DNA of 64,000 bases from Cytophagales bacterium. GTDB taxonomy: Bacteria; Bacteroidota; Bacteroidia; Cytophagales; Bernardetiaceae. Under the pieces are notes generated by a model, which was not told the origin of the DNA, made no database searches, and saw only the letters and a program-made list of their open reading frames with translations. A program made the position numbers and the translations under genes. Below are positions 17,021 to 28,000 of this stretch, in pieces. Each line of letters opens with the position of its first letter. Positions within the stretch are counted from its first letter, which is position 1. The stretch lies in assembly GCA_013299045.1 (NCBI GenBank), contig JAAFJX010000012.1, positions 1 through 64,000 on the forward strand, in the 5' to 3' direction.

Positions 17021-17228
17021 ACCAGCGAATGGCTTTTTCTTTGATTCACTCTCTGACATTTGAGCCATTTGCTTTTGTCTGATGCGAGGCATGGCAGGAC
17101 GTAAAAAGCCCTTGAGATTTTGCCAGTTTTTTTGACAAAATAGGCTAAAATCTAAGAGATTTTAAAAATAAAACTCTTGTTTAATTTATTGATAATAAAT
17201 ACTTTAGATATATTTTAAGGGACGACTA
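17021..17228 (-). repeat. Dispersed mosaic repeat, copy B
   Basis: On the minus strand copy B starts TAGTCGTCCCTTAAAA at 17228, runs through an AT-rich section, then the conserved core with GGGCTTTTTACGTCCTGCC and GCCTCGCATCAGACAAAAGC. It ends with GAATCAAAGAAAAAGCCATT and CGCTG at 17021. It aligns with copy A over most of its length. An internal inverted repeat pairs AGCGAATGGCT (17024-17034) with AGCCATTTGCT (17063-17073), one mismatch. It fills the gap between yqgE and hisD, and its coding-strand frame (MPRIRQKQMAQMSESES) runs in frame into hisD. Confidence 0.75.
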
Positions 17229-17263
17229 TCTAAGCGGTATTCACACAAAAGGGTGAATTAGTG

Positions 17264-17833
17264 TCAATTAACGCGAGGGTCGGTAGGGAAATGCGATAAC
17301 ATTTTGTACTTACCACCCATAGTTTGCAACACGCGTGCCCAGAGTTTATCTGGATTGGTCTGAAAGATTTGTTGCAAAGAAATACGCGAAACAATCCAAT
17401 GATTTTCTTTGATTTCGGTTTCTAGCTGGAGCTGCTCCCAGCCGCTATAACCCATAAAAAAGCGGCAGTTATCGTCATTTAGCGTACCTATGACTGCTTT
17501 TGAGCAAATTTGTTCAAAATCTCCGCCCCAAAAAAGGCCATTTTTGAGCGCGACTGCCCCAGCCACGTCTGAAAACCTATGCAGATAATGTAGGGTGTTT
17601 GGTTCTACGGGCCCACCCATGTAAAGCGTATAATCTAGTAGTTCTATATCGGTGGCTTCGCTTACCGTGAGAGGTGTAGGCTTGTTTAGAATTAGGCCAA
17701 ACGTGCCTTTAGGGCTATGCTCACAAAGCAAAACCACCGCACGTTCAAAATTTTCGTCCGCCATAAAAGGTTCTGAAACCAAAAGATGTCCGCTTTCGAA
17801 TTCAGACTCTTGATTCAAAGGCTCGTCTAACAT
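17264..17833 (-). CDS. YqgE/AlgH-family protein
   Basis: 189 residues of the UPF0301 (YqgE/AlgH) family, a widespread conserved cytoplasmic family of unresolved biochemical function. Family landmarks: GHLLVSEPFMADENFERAVV at the N-terminus, then LLCEHSPKGTFGLILNKPT, YMGGPVEPNTLHYLH, and FFMGYSGWEQLQLE. The length is normal and the ATG gives the usual start. It is followed on the same strand by repeat copy B and then hisD, which appears to have its own promoter element, so co-transcription is uncertain. Confidence 0.9.
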   Translation of the reverse strand: MLDEPLNQESEFESGHLLVSEPFMADENFERAVVLLCEHSPKGTFGLILNKPTPLTVSEATDIELLDYTLYMGGPVEPNTLHYLHRFSDVAGAVALKNGLFWGGDFEQICSKAVIGTLNDDNCRFFMGYSGWEQLQLETEIKENHWIVSRISLQQIFQTNPDKLWARVLQTMGGKYKMLSHFPTDPRVN

Positions 17834-17975
17834 AGATTTACTGTTTTATGTATAGAATTGAACAATAAATACGCTAGTTCTTTAACGAAGTTTTGTCGTT
17901 TGATGTTACAAACTCATTTCAGGATTTCTAGTGTAAGGAAGCCTTCAGCAAAAGTAAATTTTAAATAAAATGAAG

Positions 17976-20369
17976 CTAAGGCTGCAACTTAAACCCGACC
18001 ACCAAAATATCGTCTAGTTGGGTTTGCTTGGGAGCGTTACTGGGGTTCTGCCAAGCATCTATGGCTATTGCAAGCGCTTCTTTCTGCTCTGCAAGTGGCC
18101 TATTAGCATTCTGTGTCAGAAGTTTACGCATATTTTTTCCTAAAAATTTACGTGGAGGTTCGCCACCACCAAATTGGTCTTCGTAGCCGTCTGTGTACAT
18201 ATAAAACATGGTTTCTTCGTCTATTGGCAGATTATGCTCCTCAAAATTGGCATCTAGACCAGTCGTTTTGCCCCCCACCGAATACTTGTTGCCTTTGATA
18301 AGTGTGCCTTCGGGCTGGCTTGGGCACACATAAAAAAGCGGATTTTTTGCGCCCGCAAAGCATAATGTTTTGTTTGTGAGGTCAATGAGTGCAATAGTTA
18401 TATCCATACCATCTTTGTTGTCGGTTTCGTCTTGGCGCAAGGCTTTAAAGATATTCTGATGTAATAAGGAGAGAATTTGGCCAGGCGAATGCACACCTTG
18501 TACGTTTACAATCTGGTTTAAATAGGCTTCGCCTGCCATAGACATAAACGCACCCGGTACGCCATGTCCCGTGCAATCAGCAACGACCAGAATGGCAATT
18601 TCAGATACTTTTGCGGGATTGTATGCGTTCATAAGCCCAGTGTTGCTTTGAGAAAGGCTCATGTTGTGTGGGGTTAGCGCCTCATTTTTAGGGTCATTAT
18701 AGGAAAGTTGTTGTTTTTTTTGAGCAAACCAATAAAAGTCGCCTGATACAATATCGCGGGCGCGGTGCAAGATAAATAACTCTGGAATACTCTCACGTAT
18801 ATCGTCAATATGAGGCAACATTGCGTCCTGAATGCGGCGTGCGTAATTGATGCTAGCCGTAATTTGATGATGGTTCTTTTTGAGCAAGTCGTTGGCCGAA
18901 GTGAGCTTGATAAAGGCGGATTCTAGTTCTTTATTCTGGGAGTCTATACTGTCGCGTTGGGCACGAATTTCCTCGCTTTGCTGCGTAATTTTTTGATTTT
19001 TAGCTTCTAGGGCAGTATTTTTTTCATTTATCTGATTGTTTTTTTCTAGAAGCAGTCCGTTTGATTTTCGTTTGTCATTATAGCGCGCCCAAATAATAGC
19101 AGCCACTACCAGCATAAGGAGGGCTATGGCAATGAAAGAGCGTTTCCAAAGGCTTTCATTTTCAGCTTTTTGCGTGAGTAGGTCTGCCTCTTGGTCTTTA
19201 AGGCGAATTTCTTTTTCTTTTTTATCTAGCTCATAAATAGCATTTGCCTCGGCCAATCCTTTGGCGTTTGTTTCTTGAAAAATACTTTCCTTGAGTTGTA
19301 AAACAAGTTTTTGGTACTCTATGACTTTTTCTAATGCGCCTTGTTCGCGGTAAATGTCAGCCAATACTTGATAAACTTCGCAGAGAACAAATTTTAGACC
19401 AATGGTTTCAGCTATTTTTTCGGAACTTTTGGCGCTCTGAATAGCCTTTTCTGGTTTGCCCAGTGCTAAATAAATGCGTGCGGCCAGCGCAAGGTCTCTT
19501 GCCAAACCTTCTTGGTCATTCACTTCCTCATTCTGCTTGATAGCTGTAAGAATCTGGTTCAAGGCGCGTTCGTGCTTACTGTGCTTGAAATAAGTTTCTG
19601 CCATGCCAGCGTGCAAAAATCGGGCATCAAGGCGGGCACTCTCGTCGGCGTAAAGCAACTCTATGCCTTCTTTATATAATTTGAGAGCAGAGTCGGGCTG
19701 TTCTAAGTCCAAATAAATACCGGCAATGTTAGACAACAAGAAGGCTATATTGACATGGCGACTGTACTTTTGTTCTATGCGCAGCGCCTGCGTCAAATAT
19801 TTGATGCTCAGCTTATATTGATTAAGGTCTGCATACACAAGTCCCAATAGATTTGTGGTAGCGCCTATATAACCCTCGTCTTGATGCTTTTCAGCTCTTT
19901 TGAGGGCTTCTAAGGCTAGCTGCAAGGCTTGATTGTATTGATTTTTTTTATAATGAATGTCAGCTAGCGCATAAAACTGACTAATGAGGGATTTCTCTCT
20001 AGCCAAATTGATATTGATGTTTTTGGCTTGCAGATAGTGTTCGTAGGCTTTTTCCAGAAATCCTTTTTGCGCATAGTGGTAGCCTATATTGTCTAGTGCA
20101 TCGGCTTTGGCATCATCAAGGCTATGATTCTGGGCTAGCTCAAGGGCTTCAATGGCATAGCGAAGCCCCTCTTCATTTTGGTTACTGATGAACAAATAAG
20201 CCAGCTTGTTGTTTAAACGTGCCTTTTCTTGTGGCGTTTTGGTTTGCACAAGTACTTTGAGCAGACTGTCTGTTACAGGACTAGCAAAAGACAAAGTCCT
20301 TATAAAAAGCACCAATGAAACAGTAATAATAGAATATTTTACGCAATGATGCGTGCTGTTCGTGAACAT
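17976..20369 (-). CDS. TPR sensor with SpoIIE/PP2C-type phosphatase domain
   Basis: 797 residues in three parts. An N-terminal signal-like hydrophobic segment (residues 12-28) exports about 370 residues of TPR repeats, for example LLGLVYADLNQYKLSIKYL and ALDNIGYHYAQKGFLEKAYE. A membrane segment follows near 410-427 (SFIAIALLMLVVAAIIWARY). A charged coiled coil of about 90 residues then leads to a cytoplasmic SpoIIE phosphatase domain. It has the metal-binding motifs: SGDFYWFA, VVADCTGHGVPGAFMSM, and FYMYTDGYEDQFGG. This architecture is common in Bacteroidota and is thought to report envelope signals to anti-sigma-antagonist or other phosphoproteins. The partner proteins are not identifiable here. 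Confidence 0.87.
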   Translation of the reverse strand: MFTNSTHHCVKYSIITVSLVLFIRTLSFASPVTDSLLKVLVQTKTPQEKARLNNKLAYLFISNQNEEGLRYAIEALELAQNHSLDDAKADALDNIGYHYAQKGFLEKAYEHYLQAKNININLAREKSLISQFYALADIHYKKNQYNQALQLALEALKRAEKHQDEGYIGATTNLLGLVYADLNQYKLSIKYLTQALRIEQKYSRHVNIAFLLSNIAGIYLDLEQPDSALKLYKEGIELLYADESARLDARFLHAGMAETYFKHSKHERALNQILTAIKQNEEVNDQEGLARDLALAARIYLALGKPEKAIQSAKSSEKIAETIGLKFVLCEVYQVLADIYREQGALEKVIEYQKLVLQLKESIFQETNAKGLAEANAIYELDKKEKEIRLKDQEADLLTQKAENESLWKRSFIAIALLMLVVAAIIWARYNDKRKSNGLLLEKNNQINEKNTALEAKNQKITQQSEEIRAQRDSIDSQNKELESAFIKLTSANDLLKKNHHQITASINYARRIQDAMLPHIDDIRESIPELFILHRARDIVSGDFYWFAQKKQQLSYNDPKNEALTPHNMSLSQSNTGLMNAYNPAKVSEIAILVVADCTGHGVPGAFMSMAGEAYLNQIVNVQGVHSPGQILSLLHQNIFKALRQDETDNKDGMDITIALIDLTNKTLCFAGAKNPLFYVCPSQPEGTLIKGNKYSVGGKTTGLDANFEEHNLPIDEETMFYMYTDGYEDQFGGGEPPRKFLGKNMRKLLTQNANRPLAEQKEALAIAIDAWQNPSNAPKQTQLDDILVVGFKLQP

Positions 20370-20508
20370 TTACAGGTTCGTTCGTGGTGCGGATAGTTGA
20401 TTTTCTATGCAATAAACGTTTAATTTTGTTAAAAAATGTTTTTCTAGTATTTTTTTATGCTTAAAAAATCTACCCTTAAAAGCAAAATTGGGAATGAGTG
20501 CCTTTTTA
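20370..20508. other. Short intergenic region
   Basis: Spacer between two minus-strand genes. It is T-rich on the plus strand and shows no strong hairpin or consensus promoter. Confidence 0.3.
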
Positions 20509-22095
20509 TCATATCTTGCTATAATTCTGCACCTTGCCCTCCATGCTTGACTCTGCTACTAAGAGTAAACGTCCTTTTTTGCCGCCATCATAAGCCACCA
20601 ACTTGTCGTCCTCGTCCATTTTTATAGTCGTAACTACGTTTTTGGCGAGTTTGTAAGTGCCACCACTACCCAAGTTGTGTACTGTGCGAGCATCGTCCGT
20701 ATCGTTTTTGATTTTGATGTTAATATTTTTTGCTTTGCCTTTAGGGGCAGGTGCAGGCTTATCATTCGCCTTTTTATCGCGGCTGTTGCTGCTAGAGTTC
20801 GGCGATGATGCAGTATAAGAAATTGACTCATAGGATTCTGAGCCGTAGGAGCTATCCGAAGTGGTCTCTTGACTAGAGAAGGTGTTGTTTTTGTGCGCTA
20901 TGATATCGTCCATGAAACATTTTTTATAGTATTCGTTCATGAGCAAGCATATTCTGGCTGCCACAGGAAAAAAGTCCTCAAAAATATGCACGTTAAATCC
21001 TAGGTTGTAGCTATCAGGGTCTGCACCAATTACATCACTTTCTTCGCTTTTATAAATATTCTGAGTAGCAGACCCGTTCTTAAAAAATAGAGGAAAGTAA
21101 TCGCTGTAATCCTTTGTAACAAAGTAAAATGACAAATTTTTTGTATTCATTTTGCTCTCTTCTACCTGAGTAATCTGGGTGTTGGCATTGTAAGTAACTT
21201 CCCAGATACTCATTTCAGCGTGTTCGCCATTCGCGTCTATCTTCAAGGCCAGATAGTGGGCATAACTACGCTTGTTTGTTTCGAGGGAGGGCGGATTCCA
21301 AAAGACCAATTCTCCTGTTATTTCTATCTGGCGGCCGCTTTGAGAAACAAACGATGTTTGAGGAGGTAAGCCATGCTGATTGATAACGGCTTGTAAACCT
21401 AGCATGGGTTGGGTGGCTAAGGCTTTGATAGGCGCGATTTCGGCTTCTCTGGCTTGCTGAACAGCAATGACCTCGTTTGTTTTTAGCTCCCGTTGCGCTT
21501 TACTGGCCTGGTATTGCTCCGTGGCATAAGCAGGCAGGTGCTTCAGCAACTCGTCCACGACATAAAACGAGCGCTGTGTGTCTTTGTGTGTATTCAAATA
21601 AATAAGATTAGAATCAAAACTAGATGCTTCTACGTTCGCGCTATTCATTCGGTACTTTTGAGTGCGGTGTGAGCCATGCAGGACAGGCAACTGGATTCTT
21701 CCCTCTTCGCTCAGATACAATTTATGAAAAGAGGCCGTATCGATGTTATGATAGGCATACTCTTCCTGCCATACTTCTGCAATCTTTTCGTTGTTGCTAT
21801 CCAGCCATACGAGGAGCGATTGGAGAGAGTTGGGGCCAAAATCATAATAAAGTGCGTTTGCGGACGACTCATTGGTCAGATAGGCTTGATTCCGTGTTTC
21901 TATGATGCTGCCGCTGGGCGTTCTGAATTTTAATACTGCACCGTTGAGGTCATCAAAGAGTTGCTCAAAGGGTTTGGGAGCAGGCGGAGTGGCTTCTTTG
22001 CTATGCTCTTCTATAATACCTTTAATCTCCTCAAGTTTTTTGTCAAGATTGAGGTCTTTCGCTTGCTTAATCAGATTGGATAAAAAGCCTTTCAT
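20509..22095 (-). CDS. Hypothetical cytoplasmic protein, 528 residues
   Basis: No signal peptide or membrane segment. The first 30 residues form a charged amphipathic helix (SNLIKQAKDLNLDKKLEEIK). The middle is a mixed alpha/beta region with repeated WxxxY-type stretches, for example EVWQEEYAYHNID and MSIWEVTYNANTQ, the two halves possibly being a duplicated DUF4178-like fold. A Ser-rich linker follows near 410-440, then a Lys-rich segment and a C-terminal 60-residue beta module containing VHNLGSGGTYKLAKN. I do not recognise the family; DUF4178 is only a suggestion. Secretion is not supported. Confidence 0.6.
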   Translation of the reverse strand: MKGFLSNLIKQAKDLNLDKKLEEIKGIIEEHSKEATPPAPKPFEQLFDDLNGAVLKFRTPSGSIIETRNQAYLTNESSANALYYDFGPNSLQSLLVWLDSNNEKIAEVWQEEYAYHNIDTASFHKLYLSEEGRIQLPVLHGSHRTQKYRMNSANVEASSFDSNLIYLNTHKDTQRSFYVVDELLKHLPAYATEQYQASKAQRELKTNEVIAVQQAREAEIAPIKALATQPMLGLQAVINQHGLPPQTSFVSQSGRQIEITGELVFWNPPSLETNKRSYAHYLALKIDANGEHAEMSIWEVTYNANTQITQVEESKMNTKNLSFYFVTKDYSDYFPLFFKNGSATQNIYKSEESDVIGADPDSYNLGFNVHIFEDFFPVAARICLLMNEYYKKCFMDDIIAHKNNTFSSQETTSDSSYGSESYESISYTASSPNSSSNSRDKKANDKPAPAPKGKAKNINIKIKNDTDDARTVHNLGSGGTYKLAKNVVTTIKMDEDDKLVAYDGGKKGRLLLVAESSMEGKVQNYSKI

Positions 22096-22426
22096 AGTAC
22101 CAGTTGCAGTTCTAATGGTTAAACATGATTGTAACGCGCAATTAAAAACTATTCTTGATTAGTTTCTCCATCGGAAGTAAGGCTTCTTATGAACTGTACG
22201 CTTTTGTTTACAAAGAATTTACCGAGAAAAGCGCACTAGCCAAACCGTTTGTTTATGCCTGGCTAAAATTTATAGAGCTAGGCACTTTTCCTGAATCCAA
22301 TATTTTTGTTTGAACGAGAGCAACCTTTTTTGAAAAAAAGAGTCTTTACTTACAAATTGTTCAACGCATGACGCTGCCCCAAACAAAATACCCTATTTGA
22401 TTCTTTTATCTCTCTCATAGTAAGAA
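22096..22426. promoter_or_regulatory. Divergent intergenic region with candidate promoter for the TonB receptor
   Basis: About 330 bases between divergent genes. TATTTTTG at 22301-22308 matches the -7 consensus and points to the TonB-receptor gene, leaving a leader of about 110 bases, but has no good -33 partner. No gene-like frame was seen. Confidence 0.35.
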
Positions 22427-24853
22427 ATGCAATACTCAAAAGCCTTTTATAGGCCATTTTCTAGCAAAAAATCATTAAATTTATTCCCAATCTTATTTTT
22501 CACTTGCCTCAGCTTGCTCCCTTCGTGGCTTTGCGCACAAAACAACAAACTGACTATTGATGGAACCATCACAGATGCCCAAACCGGTGAGGCGCTCATT
22601 GCAGCGGCTGTTTATGTACAAGAACTTAAAACAGGCGCACTTAGCAACGAATACGGTTACTATTCTTTAACACTTGCGCAAGGCACTTACAACATCAAGA
22701 TATCGTATGCGGGCTATATTGCGGTTGTCAAAACAATAGAACTAAAAGCTGACCAAAAGTTGAACGTTGCGCTTAATACCGAAGAGCTTGAAGAAGTCAT
22801 TGTTACAGAAAAGCGCGCCACAGACAATGTGGACAAGGCCGAAATGGGCAAAGTTGTGCTGGGCATAGACCAAATCAAGAGCATTCCGGCACTTATGGGC
22901 GAGGTGGACGTGATTCGTACCATTACCCTACTGCCTGGGGTACAAAGCGCTGGTGAAGGCACAACTGGGCTTTTTGTGAGGGGCGGTGCCAACGACCAGA
23001 ACCTTATTATGCTAGATGACGCACCCGTTTACAATGCCTCCCACCTCTTGGGCTTTTTTTCGGTTTTTAACCCTGATGCAGTTAAGGATATGCGTATGTA
23101 TAAAGGCTCTATTCCTGCTCGTTATGGCAATCGTCTCTCATCAATTATTGATATTCGCATGAAAGACGGCAATAACCAAAGAACAGCTATAACTGGCGGT
23201 ATTGGTAGCATCTCGTCGCGCCTGACTGTGGAGGCCCCGCTTGTCAAGAACAAGGGCTCATTTATAGTGTCTGGCCGCCGTACCTACGCCGATATGTTTT
23301 TGCGCCTCTCTAGTAATAAAAACATCAACAATAATGTGCTTTATTTTTATGATTTTAACATAAAGGGGAACTATGCCATTGATAAAAAGAACAAGATATT
23401 TGTTTCAGGCTATTTTGGACGCGATGTTTTTGCTTTTGGTTCTGCCTTTGGCCTTGACTGGGGCAACTCTACCGCTACAGTGCGCTGGAATCATATCTTC
23501 AGCAACAAGTTATTTTTGAATACAACTGCCATTTATAGCAAGTTTGATTATGGTTTCGATATCAACGACGGCGCACAAAACTTTACCTGGAGTTCTGGGC
23601 TTGATGACAAAACCTTAAAATTTGATTTTGACTACTTTCTTAATCCAAACAACAACGTTAATTTTGGCATAGAAACCACACTGCATACCTTTAGACCACC
23701 CAAAATTACCCCTAAAGACAAAAACTCTATCTTTGTGCCCTTTTCGCTTAGCAATCGTCAAGCGCTCGAGAACGCCATTTATATCAGCAATGAGCAGCGC
23801 GTAAACGATAAGTTGAGTCTAGAGTACGGTTTGCGTTACTCCTTCTTTAGTAATGTTGGCAAAGATGAGGTTTATGTATATGCAGACGGCGAAAAGCTAA
23901 CCGATAAGAACATTATTGACACGCTCAAATACAAAGCTGGAGAGTTTTATAACACTTATCATGGTGCAGAGCCACGCTTTAGTGCTAAGTACAGTCTGCG
24001 CGAGAACAACTCTATCAAAGCCGCTTATGCACGCACAAGACAGTACATTCAGGTAGTTTCTAACAACACTGCTTCTTTACCTTTTGACCGTTGGATTCCG
24101 TCTGACCGCTATCGTGCGCCTCAAATTGGCGACCAGTTTTCTTTGGGCTATTTTCATAACTTCCAAGATGACGCTTATGAGTTTTCTACCGAACTTTATT
24201 ACAAAATAATGGAAAACCAAGCAGATGTTCTAGACGGGCAAGATGTTTTTCTGAATGCCAACATAGAGGAAACACTTGCAGACGGCAAGGCGTGGTCTTA
24301 TGGTGCAGAATTTTTACTCAAGAAGAACAGCGGCAGACTCACTGGCTGGGTTAGCTACACGCTCTCGCGTACCCAGCGTCAAATAGAGGAGATAAACTTA
24401 GGCAAAAGCTATAGCCCGCGCTATGACCGCACGCACAACATATCAGTTGTGGCGAGTTACCGACTGAACAAGCGCACAACGCTTGCTGCCACATGGGTTT
24501 ATTACACTGGTGCAGCCGTAACCTTTCCAGCAGGCCGTTATGATGTAGGCGGAATGCCAGTAACCTACTACGACCCTGCAAACCGTAATGGCGACCGTAT
24601 GCCTGATTACCACCGCTTGGACTTGGGCGTAACCATTGACGGAAAGAACAAGAAAAATCGTGCTTGGGTTGGTTCTTGGAATATTTCTGCATACAATGCC
24701 TACAACCGCCAAAATGCTTTTTCTATCACGTTCCGCGAAAGCAAAAATAATCCTGGCAATATGGAGGCTGTTCAAACTACCCTTTTTGGCATAGTACCTT
24801 CGGTTACTTATAATTTTAAAATTCTGCCCAAAAAGAAAGAAATAAAAGGCTAA
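22427..24853 (+). CDS. TonB-dependent outer-membrane receptor with carboxypeptidase-regulatory N-domain
   Basis: 808 residues. A signal peptide ends around residue 37 (LPSWLCAQ). Residues 42-120 form a CarboxypepD-regulatory-like domain beginning LTIDGTITDAQTGEALIAAA. The plug follows (GEVDVIRTITLLPGVQS, then GLFVRGGANDQNLIMLDDAP and RYGNRLSSIIDIRMKDGN), and then a long beta-barrel rich in aromatic strands, ending in VTYNFKILPKKK. This is the family of siderophore, vitamin B12 and oligosaccharide receptors. There is no SusD partner next to it, so a glycan-uptake (SusC) role is less likely. The ligand is unknown. A strong hairpin terminator follows the stop. Confidence 0.87.
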   Translation: MQYSKAFYRPFSSKKSLNLFPILFFTCLSLLPSWLCAQNNKLTIDGTITDAQTGEALIAAAVYVQELKTGALSNEYGYYSLTLAQGTYNIKISYAGYIAVVKTIELKADQKLNVALNTEELEEVIVTEKRATDNVDKAEMGKVVLGIDQIKSIPALMGEVDVIRTITLLPGVQSAGEGTTGLFVRGGANDQNLIMLDDAPVYNASHLLGFFSVFNPDAVKDMRMYKGSIPARYGNRLSSIIDIRMKDGNNQRTAITGGIGSISSRLTVEAPLVKNKGSFIVSGRRTYADMFLRLSSNKNINNNVLYFYDFNIKGNYAIDKKNKIFVSGYFGRDVFAFGSAFGLDWGNSTATVRWNHIFSNKLFLNTTAIYSKFDYGFDINDGAQNFTWSSGLDDKTLKFDFDYFLNPNNNVNFGIETTLHTFRPPKITPKDKNSIFVPFSLSNRQALENAIYISNEQRVNDKLSLEYGLRYSFFSNVGKDEVYVYADGEKLTDKNIIDTLKYKAGEFYNTYHGAEPRFSAKYSLRENNSIKAAYARTRQYIQVVSNNTASLPFDRWIPSDRYRAPQIGDQFSLGYFHNFQDDAYEFSTELYYKIMENQADVLDGQDVFLNANIEETLADGKAWSYGAEFLLKKNSGRLTGWVSYTLSRTQRQIEEINLGKSYSPRYDRTHNISVVASYRLNKRTTLAATWVYYTGAAVTFPAGRYDVGGMPVTYYDPANRNGDRMPDYHRLDLGVTIDGKNKKNRAWVGSWNISAYNAYNRQNAFSITFRESKNNPGNMEAVQTTLFGIVPSVTYNFKILPKKKEIKG

Positions 24854-24880
24854 ATGCGTGCCGATGGCTGTGCTAAGCAT

Positions 24881-24925
24881 AAAAACACCTTGCGGAGCTT
24901 CAAAAAAACTTCGTAAGGTGTTTTT
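24881..24925. terminator. Bidirectional-looking intrinsic terminator after the TonB receptor
   Basis: AAAAACACCTT (24881-24891) pairs with AAGGTGTTTTT (24915-24925), an 11-bp stem extended inward by partial pairing. The plus-strand 3' arm ends in a T run. Confidence 0.8.
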
Positions 24926-25016
24926 GTTAAGGATATTGTTGCCAACAAAGCAGGATAGTTTATTATCAAAACTAAAATTTGTGGTGCACTTCGTGTTTTT
25001 ATAATTCAAAATGGCT

Positions 25017-25024
25017 TACATTTG
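25017..25024 (+). promoter_or_regulatory. -7 element for the hybrid histidine kinase gene
   Basis: TACATTTG fits TAnnTTTG and lies 38 bases before the ATG at 25063. It is inside an upstream extension of the frame (from 24979), which argues for the downstream start. Confidence 0.45.
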
Positions 25025-25062
25025 CTTTTGTTGTTAGGCAAGTCGTAATCTATACTTTTATC

Positions 25063-28000
25063 ATGCAAAATATTCTTTCGCAGCAGCATCTGCTCGACGA
25101 AATTTATAAACTACAGCAGCAAAACATACAACTCATGGCGCTGGTGCAGCAATTTGCCCCCGAAGCCATACAAGGAAATGATGAGGCAGAAACGCAAGTA
25201 TCTTTTATGCGTTTTGAAGCTAAGCATAACATGGCGGGGCGTATTCTGTGGGCGAATGATGCTGCCCTAAAGGTGTTCAGTACGGACAACAAAGGAGCAT
25301 ATTTGATGGATTTGCTTACAGCAGATGAAGCCCGTTATGTAGATGTTTACCTCAATAATTTGCGTCAGTTTAAAGTGGCAAGAGGAACGGTCAAATGCCT
25401 TGATAAACATGGAAACTTGCTTTTTTTAGATTTTAAGAGTGAGCTTGTACAATCGTCGCAGGATAGGTTAGTCCACATCACGGCGCAAGACGTAACAGCG
25501 CTTCGCCATGCCTCTCATTGGTTGAAGCAGTCCAATGCGTTCTATAAAGCTATTTATGATAACGACAGTTCCGCCATCTTGGTAGTGAACGAACGCCGCG
25601 AAATTATTGAAGCCAACCATACCGCCGAACAACAATACAAGATAGAAAGACAACGCCTCATAGGGCAAGATTTACTCACACTCTGGCAGTTTACAGACCT
25701 CAGCCGCTCTCAGTTAGAACGCACTTTTAAGCGCACTAGGCTAGAAAAAGAAGTTATTTTTTTATTGCGTGACCGTGCGCTTGCACCCAAAAACCGCACG
25801 CTCAAAATAAGCCTTTGCAAGAGTCGTTTCTTTGGCAAAGAAGTTACTATTGTTTACAGTCAGGAGGTATCGGCGCTCGGCGAGTCCGATTTTCAAGATG
25901 TTTATCAGAACATTCAGCGCGACGATGAAGGCGCACGGCTGCTAACTGCCGATAATCGCCTACAAGACATTATTTTGCGCTTTATCAACCGGCTTTTTCA
26001 GTTGAACTACGTCAAGGCTGGCGGCTTTTGGGAAATAGACCAAGAGGAGCATTGCGCCACGCTCAAGTTCTGCCTGAATATACCAAATAGCCTTATTGCA
26101 CTGCTCCGCAAGCTAGACTTGAATACTTATAGAACTATTTTTGTAAATGGCGAGTCGGCAGAACTCAAGCCTTTTTCGCTTCATGCAGAGCAAGAGCGGC
26201 CTTTGTTGCTCATGCCTATTAAAATTGAAGACCAAGTAGCCTTTGCCCTTTTTATTGAGGTGGACCCTTTCTACAGAAATGCAAACGCTGTTTTGAACGT
26301 TTTTGCATCAGAACTCAGCGCACACCTCACGCGCTCGCATCTTCAGAAAAAAATTATCCAGAGCGAAAACCTCTTTAGAACCGTAGCAGACCACTCGCCC
26401 GCCCTGATATGCCTGCGCGCTAGCGAGAGTAACATTGTGTTCTATAATCAACTTTGGGACACCTGCGTCGCTAAAGCACGTAGCACGGATACACACGCAG
26501 CTTGGGTGCGGGCCGTTCATCAAGACGACCTTAAAAATGTAGAAGATGCGCTCCGCAAAGCATTCGCAAACGGCGAAAAGTATGAGGTAACCTACCGACT
26601 TAACTGCAACGCAAAAAAAAGCTACCGCTGGCTTCTAGAAAATGGTGCACCTTACTACGACGAGAAAGGCAAATTTAAAGGCTACGTTTGCTCTGCCATT
26701 GATATTACGATGCAAAAAGAGCGCGAAGTGGCCGAACAACAAAAAGCCCTTTTGGCACACGCCAAACTACAACTAGAAAACTTGCTGCAAAATTCTCCAT
26801 TTGTTACCCTAACGCTTGACCTACAATATAACATAACATACTGCAATTCAACTTTTTATAAACTGACAGGTTGGAATCCAGAAGATGTTATTGGCGAACC
26901 TCTAGAAACTTTTTTTGAATTGGAGGGCATCAAAAAAGTAGAAGATATAGAGCAGTTTACGGATAATTCGGAGGCCTATCTCAAAACCTCTTACGGTGAA
27001 CTACTGCCAGTGGGTTACAAGGCACTTTTATTAAACGACCCTGCTGGGGAAATCAACACCATTAATATTGTAGCAGAGGATAAGTCCGAAAAGCTCAAAA
27101 TGATGGAAACCATGCAGAGAGGCCATAAAATGCTGCGCGACCTTTTTGACAACGCCACAGACCTTATCACCATTTTTAGTGGAACAGACGGCAGCGTTCT
27201 TTTTGCAAACAGGGCATGGAAGCGCTCTTTTGAAAGCCTAGACCCTATGAATCCACGAACCAACTTTTATGACGTGCTTCACCCCGACTACTTAGAGTCC
27301 ACAAAAAAGCTCCTCTTCAAATCTAAAGAAAGTGGTCTTACACAAGAAATTAGCTTTATTCTCATCAACAAATTTGGCGAAAAAATATATGCCGAAGGTG
27401 GTCTTAGCTTCAATGAAGAAAAAAATGCGCCACCAATATTCAAAGCCATCTTAAAAGATACTACCCAGCGTACCATTGCAGAACGTTCACAGCGTCTTTA
27501 CTATCAGATATCCAAGCACAGCGTGAATGCAATGCGGCTTTCGGAACTTTATAAAAACGTTTATGAAGAGCTAAAAAATGAATTGGCCATTGATAGCTTC
27601 CTGGTGGTTTTGTTCAACGAGGAGCAGGAGTTTGAATTTCCGTTTTATGTGAACTCCCAGCTTGTAAACGACACTGGCATACACGGGCAGGCTTTGGCCG
27701 AATATGCGCTTCGTCATTTTGATACAACACAATATCTGTCTATGGCCAACATCACAGACCTCGTGCAGCATGGCAAAATCAAAGATTTAAAGAACTTGCC
27801 CCGTGTGTGGATGTGCGTGCCGCTTTTTATTGAGCAAGAGAAAATTGGCATGGCTATTCTGCAATACTTTGATGAATCCAAGCAGTTCAATTTGAATGAC
27901 TTAGAAGTTTTAAACTTTATTTCAGGGCAGCTCAGTACGGCCATTGCCCGCAGCAAAAACCAAGAAGAACTACGTAAGCAAAGTGCCAACTTGAACGCTA

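Noticed and set aside
16934-17092. Longer form of HisD starting at 17092
   Set aside because: The extra residues come from the dispersed repeat and are outside the family's usual length.
24979-25062. Upstream extension of the hybrid kinase frame
   Set aside because: It spans the -7 element and has no domain character; the ATG at 25063 fits better.
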